From the NCBI GenBank assembly GCA_964017235.1, contig OZ024928.1:3100001-3164000 (forward strand): a DNA stretch of 64,000 nucleotides, read 5' to 3'. The position numbers and the translations under genes were made by a program. This DNA is from Sabellastarte sp. h YS-2021. Lineage: Eukaryota; Annelida; Polychaeta; Sabellida; Sabellidae. Shown here in pieces: positions 23,322 through 33,549 of this stretch. Under the pieces are notes generated by a model. It searched no databases, had not been told where the DNA came from, and saw only the letters and a program-made list of their open reading frames with translations. The first letter of the stretch is position 1, and each line of letters starts with the position of its first letter.

Positions 23322-23894
23322 TTACATTTTTTTAATACGAGGGTCTCTCAATTTTCTATCCTTTGTAGGAATGTCAATTGGAATCAACTTCCAAGGGACC
23401 CTCTTGTCTACTATTCCATTTATAACTGGAGCTTCCTGGTCGCATGTCGCCGATCTTAATGGGCTAAGTGGGATATTGGTGACACCAACTTCCTCCATGA
23501 GTTCTATAAAACCACCCTCTGGTTCTTCTTCCCATGAGGAGTCCAAATGTAATGGATCAGTGGAGCCAAAACACTCAGGAATGTTAACTGGGCTATCAGC
23601 CTTCCTTACTGGCACCTTCTCCGTCATAGATCTAGGAGCCCTTTTCCCCTTGCCAACCACTACACCCTCTCTATACGGCTGACCAGCATGACGCTTTTGA
23701 ATGTGCTTATTATACCTGCTGGTATCCACTTCAGGGAACACAAACTGACATCCCCAGCCACACCTTCGCTTAATGCCGTGCACTCTCCCCCAATGTCTGT
23801 CCAGAGTTTCTTGGTGCTTGGTAGTAAAAATACACCTACTGCATGTGTAACTTCTGAAACAAAACATACAAAAACAAGCCTTAAGCATAATCAC
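23322..23894 (-). CDS. Accessory C2H2 zinc-finger ORF of the second Gypsy element
   Basis: Minus-strand open frame of up to 190 codons between integrase and 3' LTR. It has two C2H2 fingers near its N-terminus: CSRCIFTTKHQETLDRHWG plus RVH (CX2CX12HX4H), then CGWGCQFVFP to HIQKRH (CX3CX14HX4H). The rest is a basic then acidic region ending LRDPRIKKM. A strong acceptor (TTTTGTATGTTTTGTTTCAG) lies just before the codons for SYTCSRC, so the N-terminal MIMLKACFCMFCFR is probably intron, and the real protein would be made from a spliced RNA, about 177 residues plus a leader. It could bind nucleic acid or regulate the element; its role is unknown. No transmembrane segment, so not an envelope. Confidence 0.7.
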   Translation of the reverse strand: MIMLKACFCMFCFRSYTCSRCIFTTKHQETLDRHWGRVHGIKRRCGWGCQFVFPEVDTSRYNKHIQKRHAGQPYREGVVVGKGKRAPRSMTEKVPVRKADSPVNIPECFGSTDPLHLDSSWEEEPEGGFIELMEEVGVTNIPLSPLRSATCDQEAPVINGIVDKRVPWKLIPIDIPTKDRKLRDPRIKKM

Positions 23895-24005
23895 TCAAAT
23901 AACGGGGTGTCTTCACCTTACGCCCACTCCTAGTAACAACCCCTGAACCTTGTTTTTGACCCTCACCTCCTACCTCATTTCCAAGATTAGAGGGACCAAT
24001 GTCAG

Positions 24006-25855
24006 CTATTTCACTCTCCAATCCCATTCCCTGATCAACCTCTTGGTATAGCAAGGTTTTAACCTATCATGATGTACATATCTTGGATGGGATCCAGCTG
24101 TCTTATGAATCTTGTAGATCAAATCAGAAACTTTCTCAAGTATGACCCAAGGTCCAGTCCACAGACTTTCAAACTTTGGACATATACCTTTTTTCCTAAT
24201 TGGCTCAAATAAGAAAACACTGTCACCAGCCTTATAGCTCTTATAGTTAGTCCTATGATCATAACCTCTTTTCTGCTTTTCACTAGCCTCAACCATATAT
24301 TCCCTAGCATATTCATGGACATTCCTAAGTACATCTCTCAATCCTTCTACATATGAAGCTACACCACCCTCAAAAACAACTGAATCTGGAGGACAACCCA
24401 GTAACAAATCTACGGGTAACTGAATTTCTCTTCCTAAAAGCATCTTTGCAGGTGACTGATTAGTCGATTCATGGACTGATGATCTATATGCCATCATTGC
24501 ATAAGGTAAAGCATCATCCCAACTCCTCTGTTCATTGTCAATCAACTTGCTTAATATATTCTCAAGAGTCCTATTATACCTCTCAATGAAGCCATTGCTC
24601 TGGGGATGGTAAGCGGTAGTACGTGTTTTGTCAATTCCCAGCAATTTGCACAGTGATTGAAAAAGTTTGGACTCAAATTGGCTACCCTGGTCAGAATGGA
24701 TTTGTTTTGGCAAGCCAAACCTGGCAATGAACCCCTCCATCAAAACTCTGGCAACTGTTTCTGCTTCCATATCAGGAACCCCAAAAGCTTCTATCCACTT
24801 TGTAAAGTAATCGCCAATCACCACTATATATTTGTTACCTCTTTTAGACTCAGGAAGTGGGCCTAATATATCTATTCCCACTCTTTCAAAAGGTACCCCA
24901 ACTGGATATTGCTTCAGTGGTGCCCTAGGACGTTTCGAGGGAAAATTTCTTTTCTGACACTTTTCACATTTCATGCACCAATCTCTGACATCCTGCTTGT
25001 ATCCTACCCAATAAAACCGTCTTCGAAGTCTACCAATAGTTCTCTTGATTCCAAAATGGCCAGAACACTTTTGTTCATGCAAGAGTGATAGAACCTCTTT
25101 TCTAAGACACATTGGCAACACCAGCTGTAAAATTGGTTGAGTTTGAGATGAACCAAACCATTGTCTATACAGGAGATTATCCTTCACACGCAACCTATCC
25201 CACTGAGACCAATAATGCTTTAGATCCCGATCTAAAGAAGACAATTCCTCCCACTTTGGTCTATCTTCTCCTGCCACTTTCTTCTTGACAAGGACACTTA
25301 GACTTGGATCTTCCTCTTGGAGCTTATGCAAGGCACTACTCGTCTTACCCTCAAGCCAACTGTCTATCCTATCAAAGGCATTATCTCGCGAAACAATATT
25401 TCTCAAGACATTCCTCTCCTCACCATGATGACACTCTTCTATAGTCTCACAATGCTTTGACACTACCCTCTCACAATACTGGCAACTTACACATGGGGGA
25501 CGGGATAGAAAGTCTGCATTGGTGTGCTGTCTGCCGGCCCTATAAGTAAGAGTGAAATTATACGTTCCAAGGAGCTCACTCCACCTGCCTAACTGACCTT
25601 CCAAATTTTTGAAATTAAGAAGCCATCGAAGTGAACCATGATCAGATCTTATCTCAAAGGGAACACCATACAGATAATGATGGAAATGTTTCACAGCTTC
25701 TACCACAGCTAAAAGCTCACGTCTTGTAACACAGTACCTTCGCTCTGTTTTTGAAAGCAATTTACTAAAATAACCAATCACTCTCTCATTCCCATCATAC
25801 ACCTGTGACAAAACTGCCCCTACTCCCACACCACTGGCATCAGTGTCTAGGATAA
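24006..25855 (-). pseudogene. pol: Gypsy pol, RNase H and integrase part
   Basis: Minus-strand open frame of over 600 codons starting inside RNase H at LFILDTDASG. RNase H acidic residues are in DTDAS, RRELLAVVEA and IRSDHGSLRW. Integrase follows: an HHCC zinc domain (HEQKCSGHFG to CMKCEKCQKR), and a core with D in GIDILGPLP, D in IHSDQGSQFE and E in FIERYNRTLE, all intact. The C-terminal beta domain contains YKAGDSVFLFEPIRKKG. The frame closes at 24006, but the other frame continues to about 23890 with a VVTRSGRKVKTPRY tail typical of Gypsy integrases, so one frameshift near 24045 is likely. The N-terminal half of pol is missing because of the junction at 25855. Confidence 0.92.
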
Positions 25856-26298
25856 ACAGCCAGCACCTTCACCACAGCCACCACCCTGCGGAAGAAGAAA
25901 GACACCACATCCCAGGGTCATGCCCTGGATCCCTCAGAGATAGGAAAGAGGATGCTATAGAACCCTTCTGGGTGACTTAATACAGACTAATATCCCAGCC
26001 TGCCAAAATTTTTTTCAGGATGCCACCTCATTGAGGAATCCACCACCGCATCAAGAAGGGACTCACTAATTGAAGGAAGCCCTTAGAAGTTGGATTAAAA
26101 TTGGCAACAGCACTGAGACACCTGGCAGCAGGAGAGATGTAGATTTCCTTCCAGTATCATTGGCTGTTTGGCCAAACTACCATTTGTAAATTTGTCTCTG
26201 CTGACTTCCGAGCCATCCTTGCTGAAATCCAGATAGAATATTTGACCTGCCTTACTGACCCTGAAGACTGGAAAAGGAGGGAAGAGAAGTTCAGAACC
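25856..26298 (+). pseudogene. Second copy of the Harbinger transposase 5' region
   Basis: Nearly identical to 20778-21220 (one visible change: ATTAATATTGG against ATTAAAATTGG). It starts abruptly at the Gypsy junction inside ACAGCC. It carries the same decayed transposase start and runs into the uninterrupted TIR element. Confidence 0.9.
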
Positions 26299-27539
26299 TG
26301 GGGCCGTATTTACTAAACCTCCTATATTTTTATGGTCCCTTTATTAAAGGAAGGTGAAAAATCTCCTTTGGTAAGGTGGCCTTTAAAATGCTATTCACTA
26401 AACCTCCTTTATGGTTTCCTTACCAAAGGAGACCTTAAATAAAGGATCCTTTATTAAAGGAGTGCATCCAGTCATCTGATTGGTTAAAAACATTGTCCAT
26501 AAAGGCTCCTTTATCTTTCCCTTACTTTTGTATTTTCTTCTTTCCATGTTTATTATTAGTATAAGATTATTGTTATGATGTGTTATCTATTGCCGTTTAA
26601 CATGATATTTCATATTTTAAAGATATATCTACCTAAATAAATAAATATCTAACTTTTAAAGATGTTTGTATTGCATACCACATTTTATTATCCACCGTAG
26701 GCAAATATTATTTGACCCATATAGAGGGACATATGGAGGGGGATATATTCTATTTATATATCATTAGAAAGGTTGTATTATAGCACTTCTGCTCATGTTT
26801 GTTACATTAAAATTCATGCAGAAATGACTGAGATATTGCAGGTTAAAGATTGCAGTTTTGATATTCACTGGTGGCCATGCTTTTTCACATCTCCTTATTA
26901 AATATTCATACAATTTAACCCATAAATCGTACAAATGGTGGATAATAAAAGTAAAACATCCCTCATTAGACATACACAGAAAAAATATATATCACACATG
27001 AAGATAAACAATATGATAGTCATTCGGGCAGTTTTCCTATTGTGGTAATAGCCACTTTTTTCCCAGATATTGTGACACGCGTCAAATACATTTTCATTGG
27101 GTTTGACGATATATTAACTGAATATCCCGAAAATTTCAAAGAAAGACGTATGGTGATATAAATGATGTAGCATGGACAAAAAAGGTGTAAATGTCATAAC
27201 ATTTCACCAATTACCTAAATTTTTACTTAAAAAGTCAAACCACCAAAACTCCCCTTTATCATAAAGGTAGTCACACACTTACCTTGAAAAGTAAGGGGAA
27301 AAAACCAAGGATTCCTAAGTAAAGGAAGGTTAGTGAATATCAAAATTCAAGATTCCCTTGAAAGTTAAGGATTTCCTAGATTTTTAACATTTCCTTGAAA
27401 GTCGAGGAAAGAAAGTTAGGCTCCTTTGTTTGAGGGAAGTTTAATGAATACAAAAACAAAGGAAGGGGCAAGAAATAAAGGAAATCCTTACTTTTTAAGG
27501 GTTCCTTGGACTAAAGGAGGTTTAGTGAATACGGGCCCA
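26299..27539. mobile_element. Intact 1.24-kb TIR element, non-autonomous
   Basis: Ends TGGGGCCGTATTTACTAAAC and, reversed, TGGGCCCGTATTCACTAAAC form a TIR of at least 24 bp. Subterminal regions are rich in CCTTTAT/AAGGAAA words in both orientations. The middle is AT-rich and codes for nothing recognised. It is inserted in Harbinger transposase DNA, between AGAACC and AGATGG of the ancestral sequence seen at 40520-40535. A target duplication is not evident. Confidence 0.88.
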
Positions 27540-28135
27540 GATGGAATGTCCCCCACACTCTTGGGGCAATTGATGGGAAACATATCATCATAAAGAAGTA
27601 AATCTGCAACTAAATATTATAAATACAAGGGCTTTTTTCCTGGTCAATGCAGAATACAGATTTATCTAGGTAGATGTTGGGTTAAGTGGATCTTCATCAG
27701 ATGCACAGATTTTTAACCGAAGAAAGTTGAGGAAGGAGATCAAGAATAGCACCTTGGGCTTCCATCCCCTGAACCCCTGGGGGAGGAAGGACCACTATTT
27801 CTTGCTGAGTGACAATGCTTTTGTTTTGATAATGTTGCTTGTGAAAGCCTACAACAAAAGACAACTCACAAGGGAAGAGAGAATAGCAAACTACAGGATC
27901 TCCAGTGGCAGGAGGTGTGTGGAGCATGTGTTCGGAATCCTGGCAAACAGATTCAGGGTCACAATGGAGCAAAGACCAAACATTCTGAGAACACACCAGG
28001 GTAGAGGTAGGGCACCCACCCTAGCAGATGATATTGTGGTCCTACAAAATGAACAGGCGGTGTATGTGCCCGACGCTAATTATAGGAATCCTTTGAGGAA
28101 GGCCAAACATCAGTGAGACCTACTGAAAGATTACT
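27540..28135 (+). pseudogene. Harbinger transposase, central and C-terminal part
   Basis: From 27541 the DNA encodes WNVPHTLGAIDGKH, the block with a catalytic Asp of PIF/Harbinger (DDE_Tnp_4) transposases. After a decayed middle, 27727-28116 is open and encodes LLSDNAFVLIMLLVKAY, LTREERIANYRISSGRRCVE and HVFGILANRFRVTMEQRPNI; the Asp of SDNAF and the Glu of RRCVE are the other catalytic sites. About 30 residues between MEQRP and the end are altered by a deletion (the RDIVLTCVxLHNML region is missing). Not functional. Confidence 0.9.
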
Positions 28136-29379
28136 TCAACCATAGAAATCGTATGAAAAGGCTAGAACTGGCATGCCTTATAAAAGTATCTTGTGTGAAA
28201 CGTGAATTTCAGCCGCCATGTTGGAATATTATAATATGGTGAAATGGGAAAGTAACATGTTAAATTTTAAAATTTTTAAATGTTATTTTTACTCGATTTT
28301 AACAAATAATATACCATGTTAAAGCTTACAACATGTGGAATCTATTTAGATTAGTAATATATCTCATTTTAAAGAAGAAAATCTTTAATTTTTCACCACA
28401 TGTTACTTTATAATTTAAAGTTTTTCTGTAAGCCACTTCACCACAAGTGCTCAAAATCTGACATATTATTTTCAAGGAATGCCAAAGGCAAAACATATGT
28501 TAAAATGTTTTCATAAACCACAATTTTGTAACCTTCTAAATACATTTATCTTAAGAAAATCATTTACTGCAACTTACAGCCTGTTTTTAGTGGAGATTAA
28601 GGCGAGAAAGCTGATTAGACTTAGAATGTCTTCTGTATACTAAAGCAAAAGCAATAAATTGCCCAATTTAAAATATAAAGTTGAAACTGCTCACATGCAT
28701 CACCTCTGGGTTTACCAATGAGCTCAAGTTGAGCAGTGAGTTTTAACAATTTAAGATACAATGGTGGCCTTTCATCTTTGAAAGCTAAAGTTGGAAGGCC
28801 ATGGACAGTTTCCATTGCCTGACTTCCAGCCAAACTAGAAAATGGCAGTTTTTGCATACAAAAACGAAGTGTCCCTAGGTGATGGAAAGAATTGCAGAAA
28901 GTAACGGTGATTACAGAAGCAATTGGCAACTCATAGCTTAGAGGCTAATCACAGAAAATTTTAATATTAGGAAAGGTCTTGTGCTTTGTATTTAGGTATA
29001 ACACATGGCTATTTTGCAAAGGAGATGGATTTTAAGTACGGATTTTAAGCAGAGTATCCAATACTGAAAGTGTGTCTTTGTTGTTATTTTTTTGTCATTT
29101 GCCATTTTATAAAAAATCAATTTTGGTGTCATGTGACATAAATATGGAGTATACTTGATTACTTGCAGCTAAATAATTAGCCAATTATATTAGAGGATTA
29201 CTTTGTCGTGGTCACAACTTAAGATAGAAGCCACATTTAGGGTCAATAATCAGCCAATTACAAACCATGTGGTCACTGACTAGTACAGGACATTGGGGAT
29301 TAAGTTGATGCAGCAACAACTCAAGATGGCACACACATCTCGACCTTTGCCACAACTCATTGCCACATTTTCTGAGAAT
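28136..29379. other. Intronic DNA, no supported features
   Basis: The first part (to about 28200) is Harbinger 3' sequence. The rest is AT-rich. A minus-strand frame at 28621-28929 (102 codons) has no motif I recognise. Confidence 0.4.
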
Positions 29380-29810
29380 TGGAAAAACTGACCCTACTGA
29401 CCCATATAGTAGGGAAGTACAGTAATCTAGATTATTACGTTCCATAGCATTTGCCACAAGAACTTCGGTATCGACTGTTATACATGGAAGAACGAATGAC
29501 AACCCGGTAGAGTTAGCTTTGGACACACTGCAATCTTCTTATTCAGAATGAGTTAGAGATTGCAGGGAATTACAATACCAATCAGCTACTAACTAAGGCA
29601 TTAGCCAGAAGAACTGGTGTTCTGGAGTGTAGCATATGACACATTTTGTAAAGAAGCAGCGATCAAAGATCTAATTAGACACTTGGAGAAGATTATTTTC
29701 ATATGCTGAGGCCCTATTACCCATAATAAGGGAGACAAAAGGCCTTTTAGGTATAACCGCCCCACTAAGACCTTCATATTGCAGTCAAAGGTCAATTTAG
29801 TTACTTGCAA
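29380..29810 (-). pseudogene. L2-like reverse transcriptase fragment
   Basis: The minus strand reads LVANAMERNNLDYCTSLLYG near 29400-29460, the L2/CR1 block usually written LVNALVSSRLDYCNSLLYG. A frame upstream (29601-29810) contains LIRSLIAASLQNVSYATL, which may be the preceding LRxLRxFL region. Strongly decayed. Confidence 0.55.
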
Positions 29811-29825
29811 AAGAATTGCAGGTCA

Positions 29826-30060
29826 TGCCCAGCAGGCATGCAACTTTTAAATCAAGTTGAATCCAACTGTGAAATCTGATTGAAATACATGTAGATTTAG
29901 CAAACATTTAAGTTGGATCAAATGGTTGAAATCAGGTTTAATACAAGGGTAAAATCTGGTTGAAATTCATGTAGATTTTGTAAACAATTTTAGGTTGGAT
30001 CCAACCAGTGAAATCAGGTTGAATCCAAGGGGTGAATTTATGTTGAAGTATGTTTTCAAT
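29826..30060. repeat. Imperfect tandem repeats, possibly part of a foldback element
   Basis: Words such as GTGAAATCTGATTGAAATAC, AAATCTGGTTGAAATTCATG, GTTGGATCCAACCAGTGAAA and GAAATCAGGTTGAATCCAA recur about every 75-90 bp. The block starts with a GCAGGCATGCAA palindrome-like word. Confidence 0.55.
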
Positions 30061-31389
30061 TAGCAATTTTTCTTGGTTAGATCTAATGTTACTCCAACAC
30101 AGATTAATTTTTTATGGAATCACGGTGTTTATATTTTTATCGTGGCTAGCTGAATTCTCATAATAATATAAGAAATTGTAATTTTACATTTAATTCATGC
30201 CTATATGATAACTTGTTCCTTGAGGATGGTTGTTTCATTGTATCTGTTCATCATATTGCATGAGCATGTATTCAAACTCCATCACTCAGTATATGGTTAT
30301 ATATATTATATTTGGTATTTTCCACCTACATATTTGTCATGTATCTTTAATAGGGCAAATTTCAATAATCTGATGAAGTCTTAGTAATATATTTAAACAA
30401 TTAAATATTTGTGAACATTACTGTCTAAATATTTTATCCAGTCAAACTTGTTAAAGACCACAGTCCATGAAAAAATTTTTTTCATCCCTATGCAGATTAT
30501 GTGTGTAACAACACACCTGCCAAGTCCCATCTTCAAACTCTCACTAAGAAAGCCCATTAAAAGCCAGTTAAATCTGACACTTGGGAAAAACAAACAGATC
30601 CCTCTCTGAAACTGTGCCACGTCATACAAGGTGATTCAGAACTCTAATCTCAATGTTTACAATACAAAATAGTGTAAAATGAACTGAAATTAGTGTTTTA
30701 TAAACTGCCGTGGAAAGGGTCAGCTTCAGTCCAATACTTTCCAATACTTAGTGGAAAGATTCTTCTATCAAATGAACTTGAAATATATTCTGGTCACACA
30801 CAAATAATAGGCTTATAATTAATAATTAACACTACAATTTGACTGTAACTTGTGTCCAAAATAGTGATTAAGTGTGTAGTTTTTTTGTGTAACAATGCAG
30901 CTTCTGATAGTGTGTCAGTTTTTAAATGTATTGGTAAGCATGTTCTTCACCCAGTTCTTTTCCACATTTTCTCAAAGTGGGATCAATTTTACGGCATTCA
31001 TGATTATCCAAACTCCTTATTATCAGAACAGCAAAAGTTAGCCCAAGGTTCAACAGTAAATGGTACATTGTATTATTTTTGAATGAACATATCAATATTC
31101 ATTACTAGCTCTAGTTGACCATTAAGAATGGACAGTGACAATTTATAAAACCATCTGGTCATTATATTGGGCTACACAGCTGCCAATATTGAAAATAAGC
31201 AGTCTGAATTGGTTCAGTACCAGGATATAGAGTTTAATATACTGGAGATCAGAACCACATTCTGACATTTTATTGACAACAGTGTGTCCTTCATACATCT
31301 ACTTTTAATAACTGTAGGGATCAGATTGTAATGGTCATGTACATTTGCACCTGAAAGTTTGGATTTTTAAATGTATGAAATTCTTGTAG
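30061..31389. other. Intronic AT-rich DNA, nothing recognised
   Basis: Short frames only (for example 30393-30629 minus, 30852-31082 plus) without recognisable motifs. Confidence 0.35.
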
Positions 31390-31393
31390 TCAA

Positions 31394-31470
31394 GGTTTCC
31401 AGGGGACTCGAACCCACAACCTCTCACACACAAGGCCCACACTCTACCAGGTGAGCTATAAGGGAAATCC
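31394..31470 (-). pseudogene. tRNA-like remnant (A and B boxes)
   Basis: The minus strand contains TAGCTCACCTGGTAGAG, a nearly canonical D-arm/A box, and 30-odd bases on GGGTTCGAGTCCC, a canonical T-arm/B box. The anticodon stem does not pair well and the acceptor stem is unclear, so this is a tRNA pseudogene or the head of an unknown SINE, not a working tRNA gene. Confidence 0.55.
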
Positions 31471-31738
31471 CTACTAGCCAAGCCAGTAGTAGTTATTTTA
31501 TCACTTTTGGGGTTCTGTCACATAGTGAAGAGTAGCGTACTTTGTTGATTATAAAACATTTTAATGTAATTTGTTGGAATGTACGCAAGAAATAACCAAG
31601 TTAAAGACTATACTTAAAGGTTTCATTAAAAGTTTTGCAACCCAAGCCAAAAGAAAAAAACTAACAATTTACTAACAATGATAGATACACATTCATATAT
31701 GTATGACTGTAACCAAACCATCTCTTAGAATCACATTA

Positions 31739-31910
31739 CAGTATAACCTATATTATCCGACCCTCTTAGGGGAGGAACAGTTGGTTCGGATAATAGAAGG
31801 GTTGGATAATAGAAGGGCTAAAATAACAGGTTTAAATGGAGTTGGGAGAGTGGGTTTGAGGATAATTGAAAATTCGGAAAATAGAAGGTCAGATAATAGA
31901 GGTTCTACTG
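31739..31910. mobile_element. 172-bp MITE with TA target duplication
   Basis: Left end CAGTATAACCTATATTATCC, right end reversed CAGTAGAACCTCTATTATCT, followed inside by GACC on both sides. TA dinucleotides flank both ends. The pattern fits the Tc1/mariner/pogo group. The interior repeats GGATAATAGAAGG. No coding capacity. Confidence 0.85.
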
Positions 31911-31912
31911 TA

Positions 31913-33549
31913 CTTATGGCTAATATTTGAAATGTTATCTCTACAGAATCCTCACTCTCACACACTCTCTATTCCTCCCTGTCACTGACAATTTTAGATG
32001 GAGTCTGATTGACAGCTTTCATATAAAAGAATAAATGCCAATTATCGTGTTAAATTATAAAAACTTTCAAACAAAATTATCCTTATTCATTTATAGTTAA
32101 ACTTCAAAAAAAAAAATCCCTTCAAAATACAATTTAATCAGCTACATATTTAATTACATCCAATCCTCCCCAATACATTTATAACAGAAACCATTGCAAA
32201 TGTGCAATGTTTACCTTTTATTTCATCACAACACCTCCACACATGTTTTCAGGGAAGTTATCCTATATGCCACTTTGAGAGGCTGTATCTCAGTGGGGGA
32301 TGATCTGATTGATGTCTGGTTTTCTTTACTGGGATTGTCTTACTCTCTGGCACACATGTACAAAGTTTTACAGAAACCTTTTTTTCATGCACTGTGGACT
32401 TTAAATATTATATTAAAAAGAGACATTACAATTAGTAAATTGTCAACTCTCCAGTCAAATCACAATGCTTTTAGCTGCCAAAAATAATGAGCCAAATCTA
32501 TATTTATGTCATAAAAGGGCTGTTAAAATTTCTAATAAGAATAACATGCATTGCTTTGTGAGGTTTATTTATTTATTTTTTTTATTTATTTTTTTTTTGG
32601 GGGGGGGGGGGGGGGCTAGCTTACTCTTCCTTTGTGATAAAAAAGCCTTGAGCCAAAGATCAGATGAGCCATTTTCCTGAATTCTGGTGTGCTTTAGAGC
32701 TGAGTTTCAGCTGAGTTTCATTTGGCCTAAGTCATGTTAGTAAATACGAACCCTGGGTATTTTATTTATCATTAAAAAGCCTATTTTCAGCCCTTCACTG
32801 TGCTTTTTGTGAATTGAAAATCGATGCAAAAGTAAGTCCAAAGTTTGTCGCAAGATATTGCCGTATTTCTTGGAAGTGATATTTCCATTCTAGCTTTGTA
32901 ATATGATTTCTATGATTTCAATCATCTCAGTGCATTGGCTGGGCAGGAGGACAGGATCTGAGATGAAGGCTACCCTGGGGACAGAAGAAGCTGGCATCTA
33001 TCAGTCCTTTTCTACCCAATTACTCCAAAAACTTTTATTTAAGCTCCAATTTAAATAAGTCAAATACTTTTCCAAGAAGTTTTTAAACAATATTCAACAA
33101 AATAATAAGTCCCATAATAATACTGAATAATGTCAACAACAAGTTATGTAGAAATGTCCCACATTAAAGCTGAAATTTTGTTCACCTTCAAAGAGATTTT
33201 TTTTTCAAATTTTTTTCTGGCAAATTAGCAAGATTATATGTATCAAAATCTTTGGAGAACTTGGAAAATTTCTCAAAGCTCAAAACTTTAAAGGTCGTAT
33301 CCAAAGGCCAAAATCATTCCCCCTAAATATCAAACATTCTTAAAAGTCAAAGTGTTTGAATCATTCTTTCTTTTTTTTATTTTTGGCCCCATTTGTTTTT
33401 CAGTCAGTCACACATTTACTCATTTTGTTTTCTTTTGTTTGGGGGTTAAGTGTTCAGTGTAATGCTTCTTGTTTTAGGGAATTTTGATTTAATTGTTTGT
33501 TTTTTTTTAACTTATTTGTTTGTGAAAGATTCAGAAGGACCTATAAATT
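31913..33549. other. Intronic DNA, no gene recognised
   Basis: AT-rich. Contains the G17 tract listed separately and a short end word GTTAGTAAATACGAACCCTGG near 32738 that resembles the TIR element terminus but is too short to call. Confidence 0.35.
32599..32615 (+). repeat. Run of 17 G after a T-rich tract
   Basis: A TTTATTTATTTTTTTT-like tract runs into 17 consecutive G residues. The strand asymmetry and G run could form a quadruplex; the exact length is uncertain in any assembly. Confidence 0.9.

Larger units (their letters stand above)
21577..25855 (-). mobile_element. Second Ty3/Gypsy LTR retrotransposon, 5' part missing
   Basis: Read on the minus strand: RNase H from its first catalytic Asp, integrase, an extra zinc-finger ORF, about 950 bp of non-coding DNA, polypurine tract, and a 780-bp 3' LTR. 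Gag, protease, RT and 5' LTR are absent: at 25855/25856 the sequence jumps to a second copy of the Harbinger DNA that lies 5' of the insertion. Much better preserved than the first Gypsy element and of a different type. Confidence 0.93.

Noticed and set aside
23322..23894. Envelope gene of the second Gypsy element
   Set aside because: No signal peptide, transmembrane helix or furin-like site; two zinc fingers instead.
20778..26664. The 800-bp direct repeats flanking the Gypsy sequence as its LTRs
   Set aside because: The repeated DNA is Harbinger transposase plus TIR element. The real LTR starts at 21577 after the first repeat and has its own polypurine tract.
28621..28929. 102-codon minus-strand frame as a gene
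   Set aside because: No recognisable motif, no splice or start context, and AT-rich surroundings allow such lengths by chance.
31394..31470. A working tRNA gene on the minus strand
   Set aside because: D and T arms look right, but the anticodon stem and acceptor stem do not pair convincingly.
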